Below are positions 1 through 9,884 of a stretch of 38,063 nucleotides of DNA, in pieces. The DNA is taken from contig NZ_AYWO01000001.1 of the NCBI RefSeq assembly GCF_000502955.1, positions 502,705 through 540,767 of the forward strand, given 5' to 3'. A model generated the notes under the pieces. It worked only from the letters and a program-made list of their open reading frames with translations. It was not told where the DNA came from and made no database searches. Within the stretch, counting starts at the first letter, position 1. Every line of letters starts with the position of its first letter. Source of the DNA: Mesorhizobium sp. LNHC252B00 (lineage in GTDB: Bacteria > Pseudomonadota > Alphaproteobacteria > Rhizobiales > Rhizobiaceae). Made by a program: the position numbers and the translations under genes.

Positions 1-324
1 CCGGTGGTGCCCGACAGCGACCGGGTCAAGATGGAGACGGTCAACGAGCTGTTCATGCGGGTGACGCTGACCTTCGGCTACATGGAGCAGCCCAACATCC
101 CGCGTGCGCTGGCGATCTGCCGCAAGCAGGGCTGGAAGTTCGACATCATGACGACCTCGTTCTTCCTGTCGCGGCGCTCGCTCAAGGCCTCGCCCAATTC
201 AGGCATGCCGGTGTGGCAGGACCGGTTGTTCATCGGCCTGGCACGCACGGCGGCCGACGCGACGGAGTATTTCCAGATCCCGACCGGTCGTGTCGTTGAG
301 ATCGGTACACAAGTAGCGATCTAA
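1..324 (+). CDS. kup: Kup family potassium transporter, C-terminal fragment
   Basis: Partial gene: the reading frame is already open at the first base and ends at the TAA at 322-324, leaving about 107 residues. The sequence (for example [16 protein letters not shown] and the [12 protein letters not shown] region) matches the cytoplasmic C-terminal domain of Kup/Trk-D potassium uptake proteins, which are inner-membrane K+ symporters of roughly 630 residues. The membrane part lies outside the window, so only the soluble tail can be judged. It looks intact, with no frameshift. A hairpin follows the stop. The next gene is convergent. Confidence 0.88.
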   Translation, partial: PVVPDSDRVKMETVNELFMRVTLTFGYMEQPNIPRALAICRKQGWKFDIMTTSFFLSRRSLKASPNSGMPVWQDRLFIGLARTAADATEYFQIPTGRVVEIGTQVAI

Positions 325-341
325 ACAGGCGATTGCCAAAC

Positions 342-365
342 GGGCTGTGCCTGACAGCACAGCCC
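342..365. terminator. Hairpin between convergent kup and qorB-like genes
   Basis: Perfect 9-bp inverted repeat GGGCTGTGC / GCACAGCCC with a 6-nt loop, 17 nt after the kup stop and 24 nt before the stop of the convergent reductase gene. There is no clear T-run on either side, so it may act as a two-way terminator or an mRNA 3' end stabiliser rather than a classical intrinsic terminator. Confidence 0.5.
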
Positions 366-389
366 TGCCATACCGGTGAAAATGCCGCC

Positions 390-1283
390 TCAGCCCGCCA
401 ATGCGGTTTTGTTCGCCTCGAGAAATTGCTTCAACGTCTTTGGCGTCCTGCCGGAAAGCGTCTCGATCGCGTCGGTCACCATGGCGATGCGGCCGGCGCG
501 CGTGTTGGCGTCGAAGGACACGACGACGTCAGCGAAGTCCTCGGGGACGCCTGCTGCCTTCACCCCTTCCGTCAAGGCTTCATCCGGAACCTGCACGACA
601 TTGAGCGGCTTGCCGGTGACCTCGCTCACCAGGGCGGCGATCTCGGCCGTGGTGTAGGCGTGCGGGCCGGTCAACGTGTAGGTCTTGCTTTCGTTTGAGG
701 CGCCAACGAGGCCGGCGGCTATCGCTGCGGCCATGTCATCGCGTGCGCCGTGCGCAATGCGGCCTTCGCCGGCGGACGTATACCAGTGTCCCGAGGCGAT
801 CGCGTGCGGCAGGGCCATGAACAGGTTCTCCTGGTACCAGCCGTTGCGGAAGATCGTGTAGGGGATGCCACTCGCCTTGATCGCCTGCTCGGTGCCGTAG
901 TGGTCGCCGGCAAACAGCACCGGCGACACCGGCTCCGGATTGGGCATCGAGGTGTAGAGCAGATGCGAAATGCCGGCGTTCTTGGCCGCTGCGACTGCAT
1001 TTTTGTGCTGTTTCAGGCGCTTGCCGCTTTTGAGATCGAGATCGCCGGTCGAAATGATCAGCACCTTGTCGGCGCCCTTGAATGCGGTTTCCAGCGAGGC
1101 CGCTTCGTTGAAATCGGCGGCCCTGACGACAACGCCGCGCGCCGCTAAATCGGCCCCGTTTTCTGGATTGCGTGTGGTGGCGATGATCTTCGCCGGCGGA
1201 ACTTTGTGCGTGTCCAAGAGATGGTTGATGACGCCGCGGCCAAGCTGGCCGGAGGCGCCGGTGACGAGAAGGGTTTCGGTCAT
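390..1283 (-). CDS. qorB: NmrA-like SDR oxidoreductase, QorB type (NAD(P)H:quinone reductase)
   Basis: 297 residues. The N-terminus LLVTGASGQLGRGV is the glycine-rich NAD(P)-binding loop of atypical short-chain dehydrogenases. TIFRNGWYQENL near residue 145 closely resembles E. coli QorB (YtfG), as does the overall length (286 in E. coli). The family reduces quinones with NADPH in the cytosol. The gene is divergent from an HxlR regulator, the same pairing as E. coli ytfG/ytfH, and an inverted repeat lies between them. The pairing suggests induction by electrophiles or quinones; this is inference. The exact substrate cannot be read from sequence, and the symbol is given by family resemblance. 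Confidence 0.8.
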   Translation of the reverse strand: MTETLLVTGASGQLGRGVINHLLDTHKVPPAKIIATTRNPENGADLAARGVVVRAADFNEAASLETAFKGADKVLIISTGDLDLKSGKRLKQHKNAVAAAKNAGISHLLYTSMPNPEPVSPVLFAGDHYGTEQAIKASGIPYTIFRNGWYQENLFMALPHAIASGHWYTSAGEGRIAHGARDDMAAAIAAGLVGASNESKTYTLTGPHAYTTAEIAALVSEVTGKPLNVVQVPDEALTEGVKAAGVPEDFADVVVSFDANTRAGRIAMVTDAIETLSGRTPKTLKQFLEANKTALAG

Positions 1284-1319
1284 GGGGGATCCTGACGTTG
1301 CGCCGCAAGGGCGGATCGA

Positions 1320-1346
1320 GTGCTAGTCTCCGAAAGAGACCAGCAC
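1320..1346. promoter_or_regulatory. Inverted repeat, candidate HxlR operator
   Basis: GTGCTAGTCTC at 1320-1330 and GAGACCAGCAC at 1336-1346 form an inverted repeat matching at 10 of 11 positions around a 5-nt spacer. It sits in the 135-bp gap between the divergent reductase and HxlR genes, 36 bp upstream of the reductase start. A TTGACC that could serve as a -35 for the regulator gene begins just downstream at 1358. Placement and symmetry fit a dimeric winged-helix regulator; binding by the adjacent HxlR protein is inferred. Confidence 0.55.
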
Positions 1347-1418
1347 TAAAATAGGAATTGACCCACCGCCGTAAAGAAGGCAGTTTTTCGGGAGGTAGGC
1401 ACAGGCAGGGAACCAGCC

Positions 1419-1829
1419 ATGGACGGCAAGGTCATCAATCTGAAATCGAAGATGGAGGTCTACAAGGCCATCTCCGGCGGCGGCAATTTCGCCAATTGTC
1501 CGGTTCGCGATGTCATCCAGGGCGTCAGCGGCAAATGGAGATCGCTGCTGATGATGGCGCTGGCTGAAAGACCCTATCGCTTCGGCGAGTTGAGGCGCCT
1601 GGTGCCCGATATTTCGCAACGCATGCTGACCCAGACGCTGCACGATTTGCAGCGCGATGGCTATGTCCATCGTGAGGTGTTCCCGACCAAACCACCGAGT
1701 GTTGAATACAGCCTGACCGATCTCGGGCGCTCGATGTTCGGCGCCTTTCATCAATTGATTCTGTGGGCCGAACTAAACCACGATGCGGTGCGAACAGCGC
1801 GCGCCGATTTTGATGCCGCCCAAGGTTGA
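1419..1829 (+). CDS. HxlR family winged-helix transcriptional regulator
   Basis: 136 residues. The core CPVRDVIQGVSGKWRSLL, then FGELRRLVPDISQRMLTQTL and a final SLTDLGRSM, is the HxlR domain layout: an N-terminal conserved Cys-Pro, a recognition helix around the S-Q-R-M-L-T segment, and a beta wing with V-E-Y-S-L-T. Many members sense electrophiles or quinones through the conserved cysteine (Cys27 here by count). It is divergent from a QorB-like quinone reductase, and an inverted repeat lies between them, so it probably controls that gene and itself. The protein begins with a short N-terminal extension before the domain; a start further downstream is not obvious. Confidence 0.88.
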   Translation: MDGKVINLKSKMEVYKAISGGGNFANCPVRDVIQGVSGKWRSLLMMALAERPYRFGELRRLVPDISQRMLTQTLHDLQRDGYVHREVFPTKPPSVEYSLTDLGRSMFGAFHQLILWAELNHDAVRTARADFDAAQG

Positions 1830-1949
1830 GCCGGTCCGTCAGCCGGAGAAAGCCCGATCCGCAACCTGATTTCGTCCGGCCGCTGAAGGATTGTCCCGGC
1901 CATTCGGCTTTCCTCGCCTCGATGGTGGCTGGAACCGTGATCGATCCGT

Positions 1950-2723
1950 TCAGGCGGATCGGGCTTGCAGAGGCGAAGTGGCCGGATCGCTTCGGCCAAT
2001 GAGGCTCGAAAGGTACGATCCCTTTGCCTGCAGGAACGCACCCAGGTCCCGCGGGTAGTCCGGTGCCACAGCGTGCTTGATCGACGCCCGTTCACTCAAT
2101 GCCTTGCGCCAGGCCCGGACGAGCGGCTTGCCCTCCAGGATGCCGAAATCGCCGATCCGGTCGAAGGCATCGAAGTAACGGAAGATCGGGCCGTAGACGG
2201 CATCGACGAGCGAAAAGCGCTCACCCGCGAACCATGGTCCGTTCCGTATGCATTCCGCCAGCTCGGCCTCAACACGATCGAACATCGCTGACAATGAACC
2301 GGACTCGGCAAGGAAGCCGGCCTCGGTCGAGGCTGAATAGAACCGACCGATGGCGTTAAGGGTTGCCGAGCCGAATTCGATCCAGGCACGGTGTCGGGCG
2401 CGCGTATAGGGGTCGGTGGGGTGGAGGGGGCTGGCCTGAGTCTCTTCGAGGAATTCGAGGATGACAGCGGATTCGAAGATCACCGTTTCCTCGCCATTTC
2501 GCTGCACGCGCAGCAGCGGCACCTTGCCGAGCGGCGAGATCGCCCTGAACCAGTCCGGCTTGTTGGCGAGATCGATATCGACGCGCTCGAACGGCACGCC
2601 CTTTTCAGCCAGTGAAATCGCGGCGCGCTGCACATAGGGGCAGAGATGATGGCTGACGAGAATGAGCTTGTCGGGCATCTCACTCGCCCCAATGTCGGCG
2701 AGTTTGCAGGTTTCGTGTTTCAT
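1950..2723 (-). CDS. Glutathione S-transferase family protein
   Basis: 257 residues with a thioredoxin-fold N-domain (LILVSHHLCPYVQRAAISLAEKG; the C-P-Y-V is the active-site region, as in omega/GSTO and lignin-degrading-type GSTs), the cis-proline segment GKVPLL and E-S-A-V-I glutathione-binding turn, then an all-helical C-domain containing WFAGERFSLVDA. It probably conjugates or reduces an electrophile with glutathione in the cytosol. The chosen start has a GGAAAG motif about 9 nt upstream; an alternative start at 2678 would remove 15 poorly conserved residues. Divergent from a MarR regulator with several operator-like palindromes between, so expression is likely repressed by it. Confidence 0.87.
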   Translation of the reverse strand: MKHETCKLADIGASEMPDKLILVSHHLCPYVQRAAISLAEKGVPFERVDIDLANKPDWFRAISPLGKVPLLRVQRNGEETVIFESAVILEFLEETQASPLHPTDPYTRARHRAWIEFGSATLNAIGRFYSASTEAGFLAESGSLSAMFDRVEAELAECIRNGPWFAGERFSLVDAVYGPIFRYFDAFDRIGDFGILEGKPLVRAWRKALSERASIKHAVAPDYPRDLGAFLQAKGSYLSSLIGRSDPATSPLQARSA

Positions 2724-2742
2724 AGGATTGGCTTTCCATAGT

Positions 2743-2804
2743 TAATGCAGTTGCGTCTATCTAGATGCATACGCATCGATCGTCAAGCTTGATGCAATTG
2801 CATC
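2743..2804. promoter_or_regulatory. Three operator-like palindromes, candidate MarR sites
   Basis: A perfect 14-bp palindrome GATGCAATTGCATC lies at 2791-2804, a related site GATGCATACGCATC at 2764-2777, and a weaker one (consensus match around ATGCAGTTGCGTCT) at 2745-2758. All fill the 99-bp gap between the divergent GST and MarR genes. The strongest site ends 18 bp before the marR start codon, where bound repressor would block that promoter. Size and symmetry are typical of MarR dimers. The assignment to the neighbouring MarR protein is inferred. Confidence 0.7.
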
Positions 2805-2822
2805 TATTGCCTATGCTGGGCC

Positions 2823-3281
2823 ATGACCGAGAAAGCCGCGCCTTCGCCCGAAGCCATCAAGGCCTGGGCCCGCCTGATGCGCGTTTCGCGCCAGCTGATG
2901 GAAAGCGCCGAAGAGGCGTTGAAGGCGGCTGGCCTGCCGCCGCTTGCCTGGTATGACGTGCTGCATGAACTCGCCGAGGCGGGCGAGGGCGGGGTGCGAC
3001 CGTTTCAGCTGATCGAGCGCACTCTGTTCGCGCAATACAACATCTCCCGGCTGCTGGCGCGGCTCGAGGCCGATGGGCTTGTGGAGAAGCTGCCGGTGGC
3101 CGATGACGGTCGCGGCCAGACCATCCGCATCACGGCCAAGGGCCGCGAGACGCGTCGCCGGATGTGGGCTGTCTACGGACGGTCGATCGCCGAACTGGTT
3201 GGTGCCAAACTCTCGGCCGATGAGTTGACCATGGTCTCGGCACTGCTCGGACGGCTGCGTCATCCGCCCGTCGTGGACTGA
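2823..3281 (+). CDS. MarR family transcriptional regulator
   Basis: 152 residues. The winged-helix core is visible: LPPLAWYDVLHELAEAGEGG, then FAQYNISRLLARLEADGLVEKL as recognition helix and adjoining segment, followed by the wing DGRGQTIRITAKG with the conserved D-x-R motif. MarR proteins bind palindromes as dimers and are released by small aromatic or oxidised ligands. It is divergent from a GST gene; the shared gap holds three related palindromes, so it very likely represses itself and the GST. The ribosome-binding site is weak. The nearest start that keeps the whole first helix is the ATG at 2823. Confidence 0.9.
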   Translation: MTEKAAPSPEAIKAWARLMRVSRQLMESAEEALKAAGLPPLAWYDVLHELAEAGEGGVRPFQLIERTLFAQYNISRLLARLEADGLVEKLPVADDGRGQTIRITAKGRETRRRMWAVYGRSIAELVGAKLSADELTMVSALLGRLRHPPVVD

Positions 3282-3310
3282 CGCCATGGCACCGAGCCGA
3301 CCTGGCGAGG

Positions 3311-3745
3311 TCAGGCCAGATGGCTGCCCCAGAGAAACGCCAGCGTCGCCAGCACGCCAAGTGCGGTGCGAACCAGATGCAGATTGCCCCATTTGACGAT
3401 CAGGGACCTGGCTTGAGGATTGGCGGCGCCTGCGTCCATCGCCCCCAGCACCCTGTTGGTCGGCATCATGGCGATCAGCGTCCATGGCCAGGGCAGGATG
3501 ATCAATACGGCGCCAACCAGAAAGGCGAGACCGCCGGCCTGCCACCAGGCAACCAGACCGAGAACGCAGGCGACAATGGCAATCGACGCCTGCATGGCGG
3601 CGCCTCGTTTGTAGGAAGGCTGCCATTCCTGCAGCAGCGCCTTGTCATCGAGACGAAGCCGCGCCGGTTGCTCGGCGACGCTGACATAGATCGCAGCGCC
3701 GGAGAACGCGGCGGCAACCGTCAAGGCAAGCAACCCGATCAGCAT
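3311..3745 (-). CDS. DUF1772 family membrane protein
   Basis: 144 residues, with four predicted hydrophobic segments: about residues 1-20 (LIGLLALTVAAAFSGAA), 50-85 (two adjoining segments rich in A, V, L and W) and 115-140. The S-G-A-A-I-Y start and P-T-N-R-V-L motif (around residue 95) are typical of DUF1772/anthrone-oxygenase-like inner-membrane proteins of unknown role in bacteria. The ATG at 3745 was preferred to one 60 nt further upstream because GGAAAGAAG directly precedes it and the extra residues are not membrane-like. Divergent from a TetR regulator, with an inverted repeat in the gap. Confidence 0.75.
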   Translation of the reverse strand: MLIGLLALTVAAAFSGAAIYVSVAEQPARLRLDDKALLQEWQPSYKRGAAMQASIAIVACVLGLVAWWQAGGLAFLVGAVLIILPWPWTLIAMMPTNRVLGAMDAGAANPQARSLIVKWGNLHLVRTALGVLATLAFLWGSHLA

Positions 3746-3836
3746 CTTCTTTCCCGCGCAAGCCGTCCGGCGCTGATGCCGTCCAGACAGAAATAGGGCT
3801 TGCAAGGCTCAAAACAATACGCCATAGATTAGGCGA

Positions 3837-3851
3837 ACCGTAACGTACGGT
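3837..3851. promoter_or_regulatory. Inverted repeat, candidate TetR operator
   Basis: ACCGTA at 3837-3842 and TACGGT at 3846-3851 form a perfect inverted repeat around ACG, in the gap between the divergent DUF1772 and TetR genes. A further TACGG follows at 3851-3855. Size and position fit a TetR-type operator; binding by the neighbouring regulator is inferred. Confidence 0.6.
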
Positions 3852-3898
3852 ACGGCTGGTCGGGGATAACCGGCCAGCCTTGCCTTTGAGAGAAGAGC

Positions 3899-5594
<1,696 letters not shown>

Positions 5595-5623
5595 GCGAAA
5601 TCAGCACATACAGCTGGAATCTG

Positions 5624-5650
5624 AAACGGCGCCTCGTGGCGCCGTTTCCT
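5624..5650 (+). terminator. Intrinsic terminator downstream of ilvC
   Basis: AAACGGCGCC (5624-5633) and GGCGCCGTTT (5638-5647) form a perfect 10-bp GC-rich stem with a TCGT tetraloop, 29 nt after the ilvC stop, followed by TCC and a short T-containing tract. Because the repeat ends in A/T runs on both sides it could also stop transcription of the convergent BA14K gene. Confidence 0.85.
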
Positions 5651-5676
5651 TATTCTGCCGGTAGGTCGGCTGCAGC

Positions 5677-6273
5677 TCAGCTATAGGGCGAGTAGCACTG
5701 CTGGCGCGGGCCGCTATAAGGCTGGAACGTGTTGTCGTAGGCGCGATACGACCGATAGCGGTTGTAGCACCATTGGACATGGGCGCTCGAAAGCCGTCCT
5801 GCGCGGTAATAATGGCGCGGCGCCGGCCTGACATAGTACCTGTCATAGTAGTTGTAGTTGTTGTACATGCTGCCGAGGCCGAGCCCCAGCCCAAGGCCCA
5901 GGATCGCGGCCGCTCCATCATCGTAATAGCGGCCGCCGCGATAATGGTGGCGACCGTGGCGCCAACGCCAGTCATCTCCGCCATTCCAGTTGCCGCGGTT
6001 CCATCCATTCCAGTTGCCGCGGTCCCAGTTGTCACGGTTCCAGTGGCGACGCCCATCATGGCGGCGCCACCTCCAATTATCACTGTAGAACGGACGGTTG
6101 TTGCCGCCCGCCCATTCCTCGCGGACCGGGGTGACCGCCGGTGCCGCGGTGCTGGTGGGAATCGACAGTGTCGGCTGTATGATCGGGCCGGCAGCGGACG
6201 GTGCCGTGGTGCCGGAGAGGATACTGAGCGCTACCAGTCCTGATGTTATCGTGGACGAAAAGAGCGAATTCAT
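5677..6273 (-). CDS. BA14K family secreted protein
   Basis: 198 residues. An N-terminal signal-like segment ([21 protein letters not shown], then ATAPSAAG-like residues) is followed by a low-complexity stretch rich in W, R, N, G and H (about residues 60-110), a short glycine/leucine stretch GLGLGLGLG, a tyrosine-rich stretch, and the C-terminal BA14K domain with [19 protein letters not shown] and paired cysteines. The family is named from a 14-kDa Brucella abortus immunoreactive protein; the molecular role is not established. The start at 6273 has GGAG seven bases upstream; a TTG 12 nt earlier is less likely. Probably exported to the periplasm or cell surface. Confidence 0.87.
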   Translation of the reverse strand: MNSLFSSTITSGLVALSILSGTTAPSAAGPIIQPTLSIPTSTAAPAVTPVREEWAGGNNRPFYSDNWRWRRHDGRRHWNRDNWDRGNWNGWNRGNWNGGDDWRWRHGRHHYRGGRYYDDGAAAILGLGLGLGLGSMYNNYNYYDRYYVRPAPRHYYRAGRLSSAHVQWCYNRYRSYRAYDNTFQPYSGPRQQCYSPYS

Positions 6274-6463
6274 TGCACTCTCCAAGAAGTACAGGCCCCA
6301 CGCCTACCCGAGGAATGGGCCTAATGTGGATGTTTGCATCTGAACGGCGGATGAACGGAAAGGTTCCGATCAACCATGGCGCGTATGCGCCCAGGACCAA
6401 CCGGTCTCCACGGGTGGTCCTGCGGCCTTGTTTTCCGCAGCGCTTGCGGGCAAAGGTCATGGC

Positions 6464-7576
6464 ATGTCGCTGCGCCTTGCCACTTTCAATGTCGAGAACC
6501 TGATGAACAGGTTCGATTTTTCCGGCTATCGCAACCAGCTCAACGAAGATCGAACGTTGGCGCTGTTCGATATCCAGAGCGAGGCGGAATACAAGATGCT
6601 GGAGCAGGCACGCGCCATCGCCCAGTCCGACGACACGCGCCAGTTGACGGCACTGGCGATCGCGGCCACCCGCGCCGACATTATCTGCATGCAGGAGGTC
6701 GACAATATCGAGGCGCTGAAGGCCTTCGAATACGGTTACCTGTTCAAGATGGTGGGACAAGGCTACCGGCAGAAATACATCACGTCGGGCAATGATTCGC
6801 GCGGCATCGACGTTGCCGTGATGATGCGCAACGAAACCGCGCACGGCCAGCCGATCGAATTCGTGCGCATGACCAGCCACGCCTATGTCACCTACGAGCA
6901 GTTCGGGCTGCACACGCCGGAGTTGGCGGCACTTGGCAACCAGGCCAATGAGCGCATCTTCCGGCGCGATTGCCTGGAGATCGACATCACGGTGGGCAGC
7001 GTGCCGCTGACGCTTTATCTCGTGCATTTCAAATCGATGGGCTCGCCGCGCAACGGGTTTGACGGGCGCGAGGCTACGATGCCGGTCCGCGTCGCCGAGG
7101 CGCAGGCCGTGCGGCGGATCATCGAGGAGCGCTTCGGCAAAGACCATGCCGCTGACAAGCGCTGGGCGATCTGTGGCGACATGAATGACTACCGGCAACG
7201 CGTGATGGTCGCCGGCGATGCGATCGACGGCTACCGCTTCGAGGTGGTCGACGAGAGCCTATCCTGCATCAACGTGCTGACGGCGGGCGGCTTCTGCGAA
7301 AATGTCGTCGAGCGGCGGCCCGAGATAGACCGCTGGAGTTTTTATCACACACGCGGACCGGAAGAGCGGCATCTGTGCCAGCTTGACTATATCCTGCTGT
7401 CGAAGGGGCTCGCCGCCAGCAACGCTACGGCTGTTCCCGACATCATCCGCAACGGCCAGCCCTGGCGCACGATTTTCCCACCCGGCCAGGAGGTGGATCG
7501 CTTTCCGCGCGCCGGCTGGGATCGTCCGAAGGCGTCGGACCATTGTCCGGTGGCCATCACCCTGGACATCGTTTGA
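6464..7576 (+). CDS. Endonuclease/exonuclease/phosphatase-fold protein
   Basis: 370 residues. Signature motifs of the EEP superfamily occur in order: ATFNVENL at the N-terminus, ICMQEVDN (catalytic Glu) near residue 75, CGDMNDY (Asp/Asn) near 235, and KASDHCPVAI (catalytic Asp-His) at the C-terminus. Such Mg2+-dependent enzymes cleave phosphodiester or phosphate bonds; the substrate is unknown. No signal peptide is visible. The start at 6464 was chosen because the conserved first strand LRLATFNVEN begins right there and AAAGG lies upstream; a start 36 nt earlier adds non-conserved residues. The next gene (Nudix) begins 8 nt after the stop, so the two are probably cotranscribed. Confidence 0.88.
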   Translation: MSLRLATFNVENLMNRFDFSGYRNQLNEDRTLALFDIQSEAEYKMLEQARAIAQSDDTRQLTALAIAATRADIICMQEVDNIEALKAFEYGYLFKMVGQGYRQKYITSGNDSRGIDVAVMMRNETAHGQPIEFVRMTSHAYVTYEQFGLHTPELAALGNQANERIFRRDCLEIDITVGSVPLTLYLVHFKSMGSPRNGFDGREATMPVRVAEAQAVRRIIEERFGKDHAADKRWAICGDMNDYRQRVMVAGDAIDGYRFEVVDESLSCINVLTAGGFCENVVERRPEIDRWSFYHTRGPEERHLCQLDYILLSKGLAASNATAVPDIIRNGQPWRTIFPPGQEVDRFPRAGWDRPKASDHCPVAITLDIV

Positions 7577-7583
7577 TGCGGCC

Positions 7584-8300
7584 ATGAGTTTCGACCTGCC
7601 GCGCAATGTCATCCTGCCGGTCGACGCCGTCGACGTCAGGCTCGATCCCAGCCCACATCCCTTCGCCTGGGACAATGCAGGGGCCATCGCCGAGAACTGG
7701 CAGCACGAAATCGCCGCCAATCCGGCGCTGTTCGATGGCATAGTGGTGCTGCTGTCGCAACTCGCGTACCGCGACAACCGTCTCGTCGGCCGCTGCCATG
7801 CGGTCAATTACTCGACTTTCCTGCTGTGGCGAAAACGGCGTGAGAATTCGGGCGCCGAGCATGCCTATGCGCATGCCATGCTGGTGGCAGGCGACAACGC
7901 GCTGGTGGCGATCCGCATGGGACCGCACACGGTCAATGCCGGCCACGTCTATTTCGCCGCCGGCTCGTTCGAGCCGCTCGATTTTCGCGATGGGCTGGTC
8001 GATGTCGATTTCAACATGATCCGCGAGGTGCGCGAGGAAACCGGACTCGACCTGTCGAATGCCGAACGCGGCAAGCGCTACCACGCCCTGTCGACCAACA
8101 GCGGAACGGTGATCTTCCGCCGCTATCACGCGAAGGCGCCCGCCGATGAGATCGCGCGCCGCATCTCCGCCTTCGTCGCCACCGAAATCGATCCGGAGAT
8201 CGAGGGACCGGTGATCATCCGTGATGCCGCCGACCTGCCGCAAGGGCTGTCGCCGCACATGAAGCCGCTGATTGATTGGCATTTTGCCGGCAGGGATTAG
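7584..8300 (+). CDS. Nudix hydrolase-like protein
   Basis: 238 residues. The second half of a Nudix box, REVREETGL, is intact near residue 150, supplying the metal-binding glutamates. The first half is degenerate: the usual Gly and Glu positions upstream hold Asp and Val. The family hydrolyses nucleoside diphosphates linked to another moiety, and the sequence style (RLDPSPHPFAWDNAG start, then HAYAHAMLV) resembles plant Nudix hydrolase 9-like proteins. The start is set by spacing after the upstream EEP gene. Its stop overlaps by 4 bp the stop of the convergent small membrane protein gene. Substrate unknown. Confidence 0.8.
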   Translation: MSFDLPRNVILPVDAVDVRLDPSPHPFAWDNAGAIAENWQHEIAANPALFDGIVVLLSQLAYRDNRLVGRCHAVNYSTFLLWRKRRENSGAEHAYAHAMLVAGDNALVAIRMGPHTVNAGHVYFAAGSFEPLDFRDGLVDVDFNMIREVREETGLDLSNAERGKRYHALSTNSGTVIFRRYHAKAPADEIARRISAFVATEIDPEIEGPVIIRDAADLPQGLSPHMKPLIDWHFAGRD

Positions 8301-8536
8301 CGTTGCGTCTTGTCCTGCGCCTTGCGGTCGTTGCGGGCGGCGACGAAGAACAGGATTACGCCGATGCCCAGCAAGCCGCCCATCGCCATCCCCATGGTCT
8401 GGCCGACGACTGCCTGGAAATCTGGTGTGACGCGGTCGGGATTGGCCATGCCGTAGCGGGCGAGATACCAACAGATGCCTGCAAGGAAGGCCTCGATGAT
8501 AACCATCGCCAGGATCAGGCGCGCCTTCTTGCTCAT
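8297..8536 (-). CDS. Small membrane protein of unknown function
   Basis: 79 residues, not recognised. Two hydrophobic segments are visible: about residues 5-25 (ARLILAMVIIEAFLAGICWYL) and 45-68 (GQTMGMAMGGLLGIGVILFFVA), with charged ends (MSKKAR at the start and RNDRKAQDKTQR at the end), so a two-helix inner-membrane hairpin with both ends probably cytosolic. The ATG is preceded by GGAGGAAT, a strong ribosome-binding site, which supports that it is real. Confidence 0.72.
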   Translation of the reverse strand: MSKKARLILAMVIIEAFLAGICWYLARYGMANPDRVTPDFQAVVGQTMGMAMGGLLGIGVILFFVAARNDRKAQDKTQR

Positions 8537-8667
8537 GTGCTATTCCTCCACCCAGGGTGAATTGCCTAGCATCGCGAATGGTGCGGCGACAGTGGCGGGG
8601 CGGGGTGGGAACGTCGAAGCCTGTGCAAAAGCGGGCCGGGCGCGGGGTGCGTTCCGATCGGGTTGCC

Positions 8668-9884
8668 CTATTCGTGCCTTAGCGCATCGATCGGATCGAG
8701 CCTGGCGCCGCGTAGCGCCGGGAAGAAGCCGAACACCATGCCGATCAGCGCCGAGAAGCCGACGGCGAGCAGGATGACCGCGGGGCTTGGCGCGAAGGGG
8801 ATGGTCAGCGTCACCGCGGCGAGGCCGGCCAGCGCCAGGCCGATCAGGATGCCGATGATGCCGCCAAGCAGCGACAGCACCGTCGCCTCGACCAGGAACT
8901 GGATGAGGATGTGCTTTTCGTGCGCGCCGATGGCGAGCCGGATGCCGATCTCGCGCGTGCGCTCGGTGACCGACACCAGCATGATGTTCATGATGCCGAT
9001 GCCGCCGACCAGCAGGCTGACGCCGGCGACAGCACCCAGCATGCCGGTCATGGTGGTTGTGGCGCTGGCCATGGCGTCGGCGATCTGGGTCATGTCACGG
9101 ATGGCGAAATCGCTCTCGCGGTCCGGCGTGATGCGGCGCGCGTCGCGCAAAATATCCTCGACGCGCGGCTGCAACTCGCTGGTCGGCGTGCGGTCGTCGG
9201 CGGCGATGTAGATGTTGTCGATGTCACGGTTGCCTGCGATGCGACGCTGATAGGCATGCAGCGGCATCAGGACGACGTTGTCCTGGTCCTGCCCGAAGCC
9301 GGTATAGCCCTTGGGCTCGAGCAGGCCGACGATCTTGCAGGAGGTGCGGTTGACGCGGATGATCTCGCCCTCGGGGTCGCCGGCGCCGAAGAATTGCTGG
9401 CGCACCGTCTCGCCGATCAGCACACGCCGGTGCCCGAGCGGGTCTCGGAATCGCTGAACGGCCGGCCGGACACCAGCTTCCAGTCGCGGGCGTCGAGATA
9501 GGCGCTGTCGGTGCCGGTGACGCCCGAGGTCAGGCTCTCGGTGCCGAAGATGACGCGGACCTGCTTTTGCGAGGCCGGTGAAATGGCGCGCGCACCGGTC
9601 AGATGCGCAACGAGCGCCGCCAGGTCCTTTTCGGCCAGCGGACGCACCACCTGGTCGAGCCCACCCGGGCCTCCGGGGCCGGCCGGACGGCCGGAGCGGA
9701 CGACCAGCAGATTGCTGCCGAGCTTGGAGATGTCGGCCTTGACCTTTTCGGTGGTGCCAGAGCCGATGGTCAGCATCGCGATAACGGCGGCAACGCCGAT
9801 GACGATACCGAGCAAGGTCAGGAATGAGCGCAGCACGTTGCGACGGATCGAGCGGAGCGAGAGACGGACGGTTTCCCAGATCAT
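8668..9884 (-). pseudogene. MacB-type ABC transporter permease, split by a frameshift
   Basis: Two overlapping pieces together give a full permease of about 406 residues. The upstream piece (9417-9884, 155 aa) has the N-terminal membrane helix LLGIVIGVAAVIAMLTIGSG and part of the periplasmic domain, and ends at TGA 9417-9419. The downstream piece (8668-9423) continues in another frame with LIGETVRQQFFG and carries the last three membrane helices and the motif NIMLVSVTERTREIGIRLAIGA typical of FtsX/MacB permeases. The break lies in a GTG-rich stretch at 9417-9426 where a 4-nt loss or 2-nt gain would explain it. It may be a real inactivating mutation, a sequencing or assembly error, or (least likely) recoding. 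The ATPase and adaptor upstream are intact. E. coli MacB fuses ATPase and permease; here they are separate genes. Confidence 0.82.

Noticed and set aside
8668..9884. Programmed frameshifting in the MacB-type permease
   Set aside because: No slippery heptamer or downstream stimulatory structure stands out at the junction; mutation or sequence error is simpler.
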